Assembly (NCBI GenBank): GCA_964019055.1
Contig: OZ025219.1
Span: forward strand, 1,582,001 to 1,646,000
DNA: 64,000 nucleotides
Reading direction: 5' to 3'
Source: Anthopleura xanthogrammica
Lineage: Eukaryota; Cnidaria; Anthozoa; Actiniaria; Actiniidae
Shown: piece by piece, positions 1 to 7,996 of the stretch
How the letters are laid out: each line of letters starts with the position of its first letter
Position numbering within the stretch: position 1 is the first letter of the stretch
The notes under the pieces: model-generated
The model's input: the letters and a program-made list of their open reading frames with translations, nothing else
What the model was told of the DNA's origin: nothing
Databases searched by the model: none
Translations under genes and position numbers: made by a program

Positions 1-2
1 TG

Positions 3-1178
3 TCCCAACCCCTTCCAACGAAAGGCTTCACGTGGATGACTCGAAGTAAGCTGTGGAAGTGGAGAAGAATTCCCTGTATCTTAGACGTTGATCTAGAGTA
101 TCCCCGACAACTACACAATATCCATAACGACTATCCCCTTGCCCCAGAGCACCTTAAGGCGAAAAGTGGAGTAATGAAGCTTATTCCGAACTTCTACGAC
201 AAGTCACACTACGTGGTACATCACGATACTCTAAAATTCTACGAAAGCCAGGGACTAATAATCACGAAGGTCCATAGGGGAATTTCCTTTGAAGAATCCC
301 CCTGGTTAAAGGAGTACATTGACCTAAATACGGACTTAAGAACCAACGCAACGAACGATTTCGAGAAAGATTTCTTCAAGCTCATGAACAACAGCGTCTT
401 CGGAAAGACCATGGAGAACATTCGTAATCGACGAGACATACGCCTAGTCACAAACAAAAAGCAAGCGAATAAGCTAACTCGTAAGCCGAACTTCATTGGA
501 GCTAAATCCTTCTCTGAAAAGTTAGCCGCCATTCACATGAGAAGAACGCGCTTAGAGTACAACAAGCCCATTTACCTAGGAATGTCCATCTTAGACTTAT
601 CTAAGAAATTCATGTATGACTTTCACTATAACTACGTCAAGGAGAAGTACAAGTACAAAGTAACCCTTCTTTACACTGATACTGATAGTCTAATCTACGA
701 AATCCAGACACGCGATCTTTACAAAGACATGGAAGGGGACATCGAGAGGTTATTTGACACAAGCAATTATCCCAAAGATCACGCGGGAATAAAGAAGAGA
801 GTGAACAAAAAAGTAAGAGGAATGATGAAGGACGAGACAGCTGGAAAGCAAGTCACGGAATTCGTTACGCTAAGAGCGAAGCTCTATTGCTTCAGAACAG
901 AACTCCCCCACGAGGAACTTCTCCACGAGGAAAAGAAGTGCAAGGGAATCAAAAGATGCGTCGTAGAAAACAGCATTCGCTTCTCCCACTACAAAGAGTG
1001 CTTATTTACTGGAGAAGAACTTATGAGAACAATGAGAGTCTTCAGAAGCCGATCACACGAAATAACTTCAGAAAAGGTCAATAAGATCGCTCTTTCCTCA
1101 AGGGACGACAAGCGAGTAATCTTACGAGGAGATCCTCTCACGACCTTAGCCCTTGGTCACTACATGAACAATCTTTAA
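3..1178 (+). CDS. Protein-primed family B DNA polymerase, C-terminal part
   Basis: This is the replicative polymerase of the element, expected to copy its DNA using a terminal-protein primer. The frame is open from the window edge (codons from base 3), so the first in-frame ATG at 36 is internal and the true start lies outside. Counting from that ATG, motif B is KLMNNSVFGKT (residues about 115-125) and motif C with the catalytic aspartates is YTDTDSL (213-219). A conserved family block with LEYPRQLHNIHNDYPLAPE lies at about 20-38. Motif A and the exonuclease domain would be upstream. It ends 13 bp before the convergent integrase gene. No frameshift is visible. The family assignment is secure. 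Activity cannot be judged without the N-terminal half. Confidence 0.93.
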   Translation, partial: SQPLPTKGFTWMTRSKLWKWRRIPCILDVDLEYPRQLHNIHNDYPLAPEHLKAKSGVMKLIPNFYDKSHYVVHHDTLKFYESQGLIITKVHRGISFEESPWLKEYIDLNTDLRTNATNDFEKDFFKLMNNSVFGKTMENIRNRRDIRLVTNKKQANKLTRKPNFIGAKSFSEKLAAIHMRRTRLEYNKPIYLGMSILDLSKKFMYDFHYNYVKEKYKYKVTLLYTDTDSLIYEIQTRDLYKDMEGDIERLFDTSNYPKDHAGIKKRVNKKVRGMMKDETAGKQVTEFVTLRAKLYCFRTELPHEELLHEEKKCKGIKRCVVENSIRFSHYKECLFTGEELMRTMRVFRSRSHEITSEKVNKIALSSRDDKRVILRGDPLTTLALGHYMNNL

Positions 1179-1191
1179 CTCTTGACGAATC

Positions 1192-2319
1192 CTACTCCCC
1201 CACAGGGGGTGTGGGGGAGGAACTCCCCCACACACCATCAGGCGGGAGTTCCGTGTCCTCGGGAATAACCTGTAACTCTTCTCTAACGAAAGAACGCTTG
1301 GGAGTCTTTCTCCCGTGCCTTCCCATATCAGTCAAAGGATTTACCCAACTTTCAGAAAGATAGTAAAGCACAGGTTGATTAGGAGTAATGGTCGCACGCG
1401 ATATCTCGTAAACTTCTATAGACCAAATGGGGTCAGTAGCGCGTTGTCGTCCTCCCTCCTCTTCCCCAGCGGCATACAAGTATCGAACAAAAACCCCTCC
1501 AGGGATCCTATTTTCCTTTGATCCCACGGGTCTTTTGTAGATGGGATCTTTTAGCTCGAGAGACTTTAGATTTTGTGCCTCCTTTGCTTTCTTCCCAGTA
1601 ATCTTCTTGACTTCGTTGTTAATAGACTTTATCACGCTAGGAAGTCGCTCCACCCATTCTCGTGACCTCGTGTCCCTCATGAGAGTCTTAGAAACTTCCA
1701 TAAGCATCTCTTGCGCATACTGATGACTAAACAGCTTCTCAGCGATCGTTCGATTAGCGCGCTCCACGAGGGATTGTGCTCTGTGATTTCCAGGATCTGA
1801 TCTTTGGATTTCTACGTCACGTTTCTTCATAAGTTTCGTAAAAGCTCCCTTGAATTCCGTTCCTGGATCAACCATCAAAGTTTCAGGCCAATATAATTTC
1901 CTAGAATAAATGCTTTCCAAGGCCTCAGATACTCCCGTGGAGTACTTCGCGGTCAAAGGTTCCGCGTCCACGTATCTAGAAGCAACATCTACCACGACGA
2001 GAGCGTACTTATAGATCTTTTTCTTCACTGTATCGTGGGGCATAAAGAGTAAGTCCGCTTGATGGATCTGATCGGGCTCAGAAATGTTCCAATGGTATCT
2101 GGGAATGTACGTGGGGGCAGGGAGGTATATTTGCCACAAAGCTTGCTTAATAAGCCACTTCCTCGTGATCTCTTCGGAAATGCCTGTTGCTTCGGATAGT
2201 CTCGAGATCGCGGAATATCCCTTCCAATATCCTTCGGTTGAGTAATAGACGTTTGAAAGAGTTTCTCCTTTCTTTTGATTCATAGTATCTAATAGAGTTT
2301 CTCCTTTCTTTTGATTCAT
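1192..2319 (-). CDS. Polinton integrase (retroviral type, DD35E)
   Basis: The 375-residue protein would insert the element's DNA ends into host DNA. The catalytic triad is visible: D89 (HQADLLF), D151 (VDPGTEF) and E186 (SLVERANR), with 34 residues between the last two, the classic D,D35E spacing. The C-terminus carries basic and beta-rich stretches but no chromodomain I can recognise. It is transcribed divergently from the capsid gene, only 41 bp away. The first 24 residues are a perfect 12-residue duplication (MNQKKGET...), caused by a 36-bp tandem duplication at the 5' end that also doubles the start codon. Translation could begin at 2319 or at 2283. It belongs to the family often annotated as transposon-derived F54H12.3-like. 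Confidence 0.93.
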   Translation of the reverse strand: MNQKKGETLLDTMNQKKGETLSNVYYSTEGYWKGYSAISRLSEATGISEEITRKWLIKQALWQIYLPAPTYIPRYHWNISEPDQIHQADLLFMPHDTVKKKIYKYALVVVDVASRYVDAEPLTAKYSTGVSEALESIYSRKLYWPETLMVDPGTEFKGAFTKLMKKRDVEIQRSDPGNHRAQSLVERANRTIAEKLFSHQYAQEMLMEVSKTLMRDTRSREWVERLPSVIKSINNEVKKITGKKAKEAQNLKSLELKDPIYKRPVGSKENRIPGGVFVRYLYAAGEEEGGRQRATDPIWSIEVYEISRATITPNQPVLYYLSESWVNPLTDMGRHGRKTPKRSFVREELQVIPEDTELPPDGVWGSSSPTPPVGE

Positions 2320-2328
2320 AGTATCTAA
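2257..2328. repeat. 36-bp tandem duplication at the integrase 5' end
   Basis: Two near-identical 36-bp units containing TTTCTCCTTTCTTTTGATTC duplicate the first 12 codons of the integrase, including its ATG. The duplication is in frame, so it does not break the gene. Confidence 0.85.
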
Positions 2329-2329
2329 A

Positions 2330-2360
2330 AGAGTAGCTCATTATTACATAAATAAGAAAG
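2330..2360 (+). promoter_or_regulatory. ATAAA start-proximal motif, example at the capsid gene
   Basis: The 40-bp gap between the divergent integrase and capsid genes contains ATAAATAAGAAAG directly before the capsid ATG. The same kind of A-rich motif (ATAAA followed by G or A) lies 0-12 bp before the ATGs at 3699, 4383, 4707, 5336, 5844, 6125, 6638, 6965, 7997 and 9446, and before the minus-strand start at 12361. It is probably a late-type promoter or an initiator combined with a TATA-like box. Confidence 0.5.
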
Positions 2361-3608
2361 ATGGCAAGAACAATCCCAGAAAAGCTTGATATAGATAGGT
2401 CCTTTAAACAGCCCTACGGACTCAAAGCAGAGAAGAACATTCATCGCGTGAGCTTTAGTCCAGCCACAGTGGATCCAGGACGAACGTTGGATGTTCACAT
2501 ACCCAAGTTACCGGAGAACGTTGTCATTGTTCCCGGAAGTGTGGCACTCTTAGTCGATCTCACTTTGAAGGATGGGAGCACCTCTGACGCAAATAAGACC
2601 GTGGTTAATAACCTGGGAAAGAACCTTATCGAAGAGATGAGAGTTACCTTTGGAGGAAGATCAATAGAAGATTTGGTTCGATATGATCTCTATCAAACTT
2701 ACGGGGACTTATTCCTCAGAAAAGAAGAACGAAAGAATAGACTAAGAGAAGGGATCTCCTCGGAAAACATGCGGAAACTAAGAACAAGTGCGGGAGATAA
2801 GACCACATCCGATGCTGCAGAAGTTGCCTTAGCGAAAGTATATGGAACACGATACAGGATCCCCATATCCCACACCATTCTCGACTCTCATGGAGTATAT
2901 TATTCCAACGGATTAGTAGATACTCTCCTCTTCCAGGTTACCTTTTCCACAAACGCGAAGATCGTAACCTCAACCCAAGAGGACGCAAAGTATACCTTAT
3001 CCAATCTAGAACTAGAGTACGAGACCATTACCAGCGAATATCTAGCAAACGAAGCATTAAGCACCTACGAAGATGGTAGGGGATTCTACTACGAGAACGT
3101 GTTGATGCACAAGAGTTTTCCCATCAATAAGAAGAAGACCACCGTGATCAACGAACAGATCAACTTACCCCTACGATCGATGACTGGGATCCTACTGATA
3201 TTCATAGACCCATATACGGCCTGCGCTAGGGACTCAGAAAAGTTCACGAACCCCAATATTACCAAAGTAGACATCAACGTGAATAGCGTGCCCCATAAGT
3301 TGTATTCCGATGGGATGATACCAACGGACTTTTGGGAGTCCATTGTAATGCGATATGGATTAACGGATACCATAACTCCAAAGGAGTTTTACGAGGACAA
3401 GTTTGCCTTGTGGATTGATTTGAGGACTTATCCTGATGGAGGCATCCATGGTAGTGGACTCGTTTCTGACGCTACGAAGGGAGGGGTGAAGTTGTACATT
3501 AGAAGAACTGCTGGAACGGAAGATGAGGAAATGACGTGTTACTTATTCGTCGTGGCGGACGGATTGGTGGAGTTCGAGAAGAGGAGTTTCAAGCAAAACT
3601 GGTACTAA
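2361..3608 (+). CDS. Probable major capsid protein (double jelly-roll type)
   Basis: The 415-residue product has no transmembrane segment or enzyme motif and is rich in predicted beta strands, with alternating short polar and hydrophobic stretches. It lies directly upstream of the packaging ATPase, the usual place of the capsid gene in Polintons and related viruses. The family is common in cnidarian Polinton loci next to the same ATPase. From family knowledge I infer that it is the element's major capsid protein, though at 415 residues it is shorter than many double jelly-roll capsids. The start at 2361 follows an ATAAATAAG motif, like the other genes here. A structure prediction would settle it. 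The alternative is a minor structural protein. Confidence 0.7.
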   Translation: MARTIPEKLDIDRSFKQPYGLKAEKNIHRVSFSPATVDPGRTLDVHIPKLPENVVIVPGSVALLVDLTLKDGSTSDANKTVVNNLGKNLIEEMRVTFGGRSIEDLVRYDLYQTYGDLFLRKEERKNRLREGISSENMRKLRTSAGDKTTSDAAEVALAKVYGTRYRIPISHTILDSHGVYYSNGLVDTLLFQVTFSTNAKIVTSTQEDAKYTLSNLELEYETITSEYLANEALSTYEDGRGFYYENVLMHKSFPINKKKTTVINEQINLPLRSMTGILLIFIDPYTACARDSEKFTNPNITKVDINVNSVPHKLYSDGMIPTDFWESIVMRYGLTDTITPKEFYEDKFALWIDLRTYPDGGIHGSGLVSDATKGGVKLYIRRTAGTEDEEMTCYLFVVADGLVEFEKRSFKQNWY

Positions 3609-3698
3609 CGTGGAGTTCCTCTGAGGATAAGAGCTCCCATATCCTAGATGGAGAGGGATTAGGAGTACTAAAGGATAGTTATGATACAATAAATAAGA

Positions 3699-4331
3699 AT
3701 GGAGGAACTAAAAGATAAGACTCCCTTTCACTGTATCATAACAGGTCCTACGAATTGCGGAAAGACTCACTACCTAGTGAATACGCTAAGGAATAGTTTC
3801 CGATACGTGTTCGAATACATCGTACTTATCTGTCCAACTTATGTGGAGAATCTTACTTACCGAGGCTTCGCTAAAGATGATCCTAGATTCATCGTCCTGT
3901 CACCCAAGGCAGATGATGTGAACGAGATCTGTGATCTACTTTCCATGTGTAAGATCATATTCTCGGGGCAGGAGACTCTAATTATCTTGGATGATTGTGC
4001 TTTCTCAAAAGAGTTAAAAAATAGGTCTAATCACTTCGTTAGGCTGGGATTTTCGGGAAGACACGATAAGATCTCTATTTGGGTCTTAACTCAGCAGATT
4101 ACCTCGATTGCGAAACCCTTCCGCGAGAACGTTACGTGCATCGTATCCTTCTACAGCCCAAGTCAATCGGCGAATAAGCTACTCTTTGAAGAATTCGGAG
4201 GGACCATGGATGTTGAAGAGAGGAACGCCTTGATGAAAATATTAAAGAAGGAAAGGTACTCCAGAATATATCTTTGCTTAATACACCCACATCGATCCTA
4301 CGTGGAAGTACCAGGCTTAAGTGTATCTTGA
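3699..4331 (+). CDS. DNA-packaging ATPase (FtsK/HerA type)
   Basis: The 210-residue ATPase is expected to pump element DNA into a capsid. Walker A is GPTNCGKT at residues 16-23 and Walker B is LIILDDC at 94-100. A WVLTQQ stretch (128-133) sits where the sensor motif is expected. The length suits the short packaging ATPases of Polintons, virophages and adintoviruses. It follows the capsid gene by 90 bp, and ATAAATAAGA lies immediately before its ATG. The 3' end merges with a short tandem duplication that separates it from the next gene. Function is assigned from the motifs and the neighbourhood. Confidence 0.92.
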   Translation: MEELKDKTPFHCIITGPTNCGKTHYLVNTLRNSFRYVFEYIVLICPTYVENLTYRGFAKDDPRFIVLSPKADDVNEICDLLSMCKIIFSGQETLIILDDCAFSKELKNRSNHFVRLGFSGRHDKISIWVLTQQITSIAKPFRENVTCIVSFYSPSQSANKLLFEEFGGTMDVEERNALMKILKKERYSRIYLCLIHPHRSYVEVPGLSVS

Positions 4332-4382
4332 TGCTGATAGAAGTACCCAGTTTAAGTGTATCTTGATTATGATAAAGTTATT

Positions 4383-4691
4383 ATGGATTCCCCTCCAAAA
4401 GAAGTAAAGTCCAAGCCTGAGAAGAAGGTGGGAGACTTAAGGGAACAACTTTGCATACTTGCTTTATTAGGAACCATTAGCGAACATGTCGGACGCGAAC
4501 TAACTGTAGAAGATATCATAAAGTTACCAGCAAAGGATGTTGAGAAATATCATAAGATGTATCAGCCCACGACTGAGCCCCTTCCTGGATTCATGAACGT
4601 AGCTCATAGATTCCTAGGGGAAATCATCTCACGCGTACTTCTGATGGAGGAAGAAGTAGAAGAAGAAATGCTTGATCTAAGTACATGTTGA
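4383..4691 (+). CDS. Uncharacterised Polinton protein, short paralogue
   Basis: A 102-residue protein of unknown function. Its core (EQLCILALLGTISEHVG through EIISRVL) is clearly homologous to the middle of the next gene, so the two are tandem duplicates. This copy is shorter and lacks the C-terminal 75 or so residues of its neighbour, ending in an acidic tail. The start at 4383 was chosen because it is the first in-frame ATG and follows GATAAAG. A longer frame from a GTG at 4356 lies inside the upstream duplicated spacer and is less likely. It may be a decaying or specialised duplicate. Confidence 0.65.
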   Translation: MDSPPKEVKSKPEKKVGDLREQLCILALLGTISEHVGRELTVEDIIKLPAKDVEKYHKMYQPTTEPLPGFMNVAHRFLGEIISRVLLMEEEVEEEMLDLSTC

Positions 4692-4706
4692 CGATGATAA
4701 AGTAAC

Positions 4707-5291
4707 ATGGCATCCATCATGGAACAATACGATGAAAAATCCACGCCCTCAAAGACAGAAGAAGTAAAGGAAACAACTCCCCCAAAGAAGAAGCCAAAGT
4801 CCAAGCCCGAGGAGGAGGAGGAGGACGAAGAGGTAGCGGAAAAGCGCGAACAACTTTGCATACTTGCCACATTAGGATCGATTAGTGAATATACGGGGGC
4901 CAAACTAAGTCTTGGAGATATCAAAAGATTATCTAAAAAGGACGTTAAGAAATACTATAACAGATATCAGACCGCCACGGGGGCAAAGATGGCGACCGGG
5001 TTAATGAACGTACTTCAGGGAATAGCAGTAGAAATCATCTCACGGGTTCTTCCGATTGATGATAAAAAAGAACTTAACAAGGACTTGGAGAACGACAAGT
5101 TTCTGAGAGAAAGTTTAACCAACGACATCGGATTTGTCGCGCTGAAAGGAGGAAGATTCATAGCATTAGCAGATTTTCTCTTCCAAGTCGGGAAACACCT
5201 GAAGATGGATTTCTTTGGCGCAGCTCCGGAAATTTTGGAACCCGCGGAACAACTTGTTCGGGAATATGGAGAAGAATTAAGCAAGACTTAA
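4707..5291 (+). CDS. Uncharacterised Polinton protein, long paralogue
   Basis: A 194-residue protein without a recognised function. A lysine/glutamate-rich low-complexity N-terminus (about residues 1-45) is followed by a helical core, EQLCILATLGSISEYTG, shared with the preceding gene, and by a C-terminal domain absent from that paralogue. No catalytic motif or transmembrane helix is clear. It starts 15 bp after the previous gene with a GATAAAG motif before the ATG. Similar proteins occur beside capsid genes in other cnidarian Polintons, so a virion or assembly role is plausible but is only inference. Confidence 0.7.
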   Translation: MASIMEQYDEKSTPSKTEEVKETTPPKKKPKSKPEEEEEDEEVAEKREQLCILATLGSISEYTGAKLSLGDIKRLSKKDVKKYYNRYQTATGAKMATGLMNVLQGIAVEIISRVLPIDDKKELNKDLENDKFLRESLTNDIGFVALKGGRFIALADFLFQVGKHLKMDFFGAAPEILEPAEQLVREYGEELSKT

Positions 5292-5335
5292 GCATACTTA
5301 AGCAAGACTTAAGCATTTGTTGATAAGTAATAAAG

Positions 5336-5797
5336 ATGGAAACGCCAAAAGAAGAAAATGGCGGTGGTGGTGATGAAGAACAAATTACGAAAGAACCACA
5401 AAGGATCGTTCGAGAAAAAGATCCTAAGAAGGTTGCTGCCGGGAAGAAGTTGGTGGAATATAATAGGAAAGCTAAGAGGGCACTGCTAGAAAAGGAAGCT
5501 GCGGAAAAGGAAGCTGCGGAAAAGAAAGCTATCCCAGAAGAACCAGAAGAACCAGCGGGAACGTGGATGCCTGGCCTCGACTTCACTAGCGTATTAACGA
5601 TGATAGGACTCGGACTAACGGCCACTGATCTATACTTCAGGTGGAGAAAGAGTAATCCTCCCTCCGGGCCTTCCCAAAGTACGCCTCCGCCTTCCCAAAG
5701 TACTCCCACTCCCGCGGATAACACTCCCATGCCTTCTCCAACTCCAAATAGGACGAAACCCAAGCCCAAACCTACTATAGGAATGGAAGGAGCTTAA
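5336..5797 (+). CDS. Uncharacterised Polinton protein with one membrane-like segment
   Basis: A 153-residue protein. A charged N-terminus contains DPKKVAAGKKLVEYNRKAKR (about residues 29-48) and an alanine/glutamate-rich helix with a duplicated EKEAA unit. A hydrophobic stretch (about 82-98) may cross or lie in a membrane. A proline/serine/threonine-rich tail ends in alternating PK residues. No enzyme motif is seen. AATAAAG precedes the ATG directly. It sits in the block of small membrane-associated proteins downstream of the capsid and ATPase genes and may be a minor virion protein. That role is inference. Confidence 0.65.
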   Translation: METPKEENGGGGDEEQITKEPQRIVREKDPKKVAAGKKLVEYNRKAKRALLEKEAAEKEAAEKKAIPEEPEEPAGTWMPGLDFTSVLTMIGLGLTATDLYFRWRKSNPPSGPSQSTPPPSQSTPTPADNTPMPSPTPNRTKPKPKPTIGMEGA

Positions 5798-5843
5798 GGA
5801 AAATTCATATAAGCAATGACATCCCCCCAATCAAATAAAGGAC

Positions 5844-6074
5844 ATGGCAAAGAAAGTAGAAAATGACCTCGTGAAAAAGATCATGGAATCCGCAGTGATC
5901 GTAGGAATCGCCGCGGGAATAGGTTTCCTAGGGAAGAAGATAACGAAAGAGTCATTCATTAACGATCCATCCAATAGCTTGACGAATTATGGTAAGTGGG
6001 TGGCTGTACTCGCGGGTTTCACGTACTTGAAGCACTATCTAGAAGAGAAGAAGATTTTACCTGTGTCTCTCTAA
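5844..6074 (+). CDS. Small membrane protein of the element
   Basis: A 76-residue protein with a glycine/alanine-rich hydrophobic helix (about residues 17-33, SAVIVGIAAGIGFLG) and a second weaker hydrophobic stretch near 50-60. It begins 46 bp after the previous gene with AAATAAAGG before the ATG. I recognise no domain. Its size and place suggest a membrane-active or minor capsid component. The coding call rests on the open frame, the upstream motif and the tight packing of its neighbours. Confidence 0.55.
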   Translation: MAKKVENDLVKKIMESAVIVGIAAGIGFLGKKITKESFINDPSNSLTNYGKWVAVLAGFTYLKHYLEEKKILPVSL

Positions 6075-6124
6075 GTACTAGAGAAAAAATATCTAAACAC
6101 TTATCTTTCTCAATGAAAGATAAA

Positions 6125-6634
6125 ATGGCATCAATAGCAGTAGCAGGTGCAGCAGAAGCAGGTGCTGCAGGCGCCGCGGAAGCGGGTGCTGGAGCAAGTG
6201 CAGCTTCTGGAATGGGATCGTCGGTATTCGGAGCCGTACTTAACGCAGCGGCATTCATAGGAGGGTCTTACTTGGCTAGGGCGATAGCGGGTGGGGGAGG
6301 AGATGCGATGAGGGAAAAGATTCGTCATGATAAAGCCTTGGAGAAGTTTCAGAGGGACATGGGGGAGTGGGAAAAGAAGAGGCAAGAGCATAAAGATGCA
6401 ATGGAGGTACGATATGAGGAATTAAGGAAAGCACAAAGGACGATGAAGCAAACAGATGAAGATTTCTTGCTCTATGCTAAGACTCATCCCAAGCTCATAC
6501 CTCCCCCATTCGAGCAACCGAAACCTAAGTTCTCAGATTATTACAGACCAAGCAAGGAACAAAAGAAGTACGAGATGATCTTCGTGGGTGGGGGAATGTT
6601 GGTCTTAACGTACTTTATTACTAGAGTAATATAA
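6125..6634 (+). CDS. Alanine/glycine-rich membrane protein
   Basis: A 169-residue protein from the ATG at 6125, which directly follows GATAAA. An in-frame ATG at 6113 is also possible. The first 65 residues are almost entirely alanine, glycine and serine with a hydrophobic face, resembling membrane-active minor capsid proteins. A charged coiled-coil-like middle follows. The C-terminus is a single membrane anchor preceded by KKYEMIFVGGGMLVLTYFI. That tail is closely related to the tail of the next gene, only 3 bp downstream. Function unknown. Confidence 0.65.
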   Translation: MASIAVAGAAEAGAAGAAEAGAGASAASGMGSSVFGAVLNAAAFIGGSYLARAIAGGGGDAMREKIRHDKALEKFQRDMGEWEKKRQEHKDAMEVRYEELRKAQRTMKQTDEDFLLYAKTHPKLIPPPFEQPKPKFSDYYRPSKEQKKYEMIFVGGGMLVLTYFITRVI

Positions 6635-6637
6635 AGA

Positions 6638-6961
6638 ATGGAAGGAGGTGAAGAAAAGTTACATGTTACCATCAATGCCAGTGAGAGAGAATGGTTGTTG
6701 AGGGGTAAGAACATGAGCAGGGGGTCTCAGTACGAGAGACTTAAGAACTTCTTTATAAATAGAGCAATCAAGGTGACTGAAGAAGATCTAAATAGATGTA
6801 TGAGATTACCTAGCGAGGACGACGACTCATATATTGATAGGCTTCGTAATGGTGGTTTTGGAGGGGCTTACGAAGCAAACGAGCAAAAGAAGTACATGAG
6901 GAAATTCTTGTGGATCGGGGGAATTTTGGTCTTAATATACGCTATTTCTAGAGTAAAATAA
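6638..6961 (+). CDS. Small tail-anchored protein, mosaic of its two neighbours
   Basis: A 107-residue protein that begins 3 bp after the preceding stop. Residues about 40-68 (EEDLNRCMRLPSEDDDSYIDRL) resemble the segment around YERLENEDNDTYRSRL in the next gene. The C-terminal anchor (QKKYMRKFLWIGGILVLIYAISRVK region) resembles the tail of the previous gene. It therefore looks like a fusion or recombination product of flanking genes, or all three share a modular ancestry. TATAAAGA precedes the ATG. No function is known. Confidence 0.6.
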   Translation: MEGGEEKLHVTINASEREWLLRGKNMSRGSQYERLKNFFINRAIKVTEEDLNRCMRLPSEDDDSYIDRLRNGGFGGAYEANEQKKYMRKFLWIGGILVLIYAISRVK

Positions 6962-6964
6962 AAG

Positions 6965-7936
6965 ATGGCAGAAGGTAGAGAAGACGTAGATTTTGATCCA
7001 TTAGGAGAAGATGGGCGCGTCGACATCAATGATGATGACTTAGATCCCTTGTTGGAGCGTGAGGATGTGGGTGAAAGGAGTTGGATGAAGAGATTTAGGG
7101 AGTTCTTTTCGAAGAGGGGGAGGGATATGAGTGATAGGGAACTAAAGGGGTACGAGAGGTTAGAGAACGAGGATAATGATACATATCGTAGTAGGCTCAA
7201 ACAGAAGATGGAAGAGTTCGAGATGAGTAACCTCAAGGAAAAGGAAGATAGAATAGCGTCTGCCGCAGGAGAGGTGAAGAAGCTGTATCCAGAATGGGAT
7301 CCCAAGAAAAGAGTAGGTAAGTCTAAGATGGTACTAGTTGGAGAAGACGAATTTGGTAGGGTGACGCTGAAGTTGGGAAAAAAGAACTCTAAAGCATACT
7401 TCTTAGACGAACCCGAGACTTTTCCCGATACGATGAAGGAAGCTTTGGGTAAGCGATGGGTTGAGGTCGTGGAAGGGAACGAGAGAATCATAGAACGAAA
7501 CGAAGAAGAGATCGAGAGGTTGGAAGGGGAGAACGATCCTGATAGCATGGAACGAGTAGAAGAACTAGAGAGAGAGGATGAACGACTAGAGAGAGAAAAC
7601 GAAGCCATGAAAGAAAAAGTTCCTCTGAAAGAGCGCATCAAAGAGATCTTCAAAAAAGCAGGGGGAGTCACCGTGGCTTCTGTACTAGCAGCTACCCTCG
7701 TGGTAGTCGGAGCCATCCTTTCCAAACTCAAGGCAGGGTTATCCGCTATGGGGAGGGGCTTGAAGAGCCTAGGCGCAAAGTTCGCGGCGCTGCTACCTGG
7801 GCTGATGGGCTCTATCGTTTCGTTCCTATTCAATGTGGCGGGAAAGGCCTTGGGGTTTTTGGCTAAGAATGCGTGGTTGTTGATCGTGGCCGTGGTCGTG
7901 TACGTGGTTGAAGAATATAAGAAGAAGAAAAGATAA
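6965..7936 (+). CDS. Coiled-coil protein with C-terminal hydrophobic helices
   Basis: A 323-residue protein. The N-terminal half is strongly charged, with a segment (about 55-80) shared with the preceding small gene. A long glutamate/arginine coiled coil follows (about 165-225). The C-terminus (about 235-315) has two or three hydrophobic helices separated by glycine-rich loops and ends in a lysine cluster. AATAAAAG precedes the ATG, 3 bp after the previous stop. It could be a membrane-bound scaffold or minor capsid protein. I recognise no family. Confidence 0.65.
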   Translation: MAEGREDVDFDPLGEDGRVDINDDDLDPLLEREDVGERSWMKRFREFFSKRGRDMSDRELKGYERLENEDNDTYRSRLKQKMEEFEMSNLKEKEDRIASAAGEVKKLYPEWDPKKRVGKSKMVLVGEDEFGRVTLKLGKKNSKAYFLDEPETFPDTMKEALGKRWVEVVEGNERIIERNEEEIERLEGENDPDSMERVEELEREDERLERENEAMKEKVPLKERIKEIFKKAGGVTVASVLAATLVVVGAILSKLKAGLSAMGRGLKSLGAKFAALLPGLMGSIVSFLFNVAGKALGFLAKNAWLLIVAVVVYVVEEYKKKKR

Positions 7937-7996
7937 GAATATAAGAGATAAGGATAAAGGATATAAGAATATAAGAGATAAGGATAAAGGACATAA
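7937..7996. repeat. Duplicated 31-bp intergenic spacer
   Basis: The spacer before the 7997 gene is two copies of a 31-bp unit, GAATATAAGAGATAAGGATA plus AAGGA and a variable end. It doubles the ATAAAGGA motif upstream of the start. Similar small duplications occur at 4306-4370 and 5277-5315. Confidence 0.8.

Noticed and set aside
239..532. Minus-strand frame inside the polymerase gene
   Set aside because: A shadow of the well-supported polymerase reading frame.
4356..4382. GTG-initiated extension of the short paralogue
   Set aside because: The extension is the duplicated spacer, and the ATG at 4383 has the usual upstream motif.
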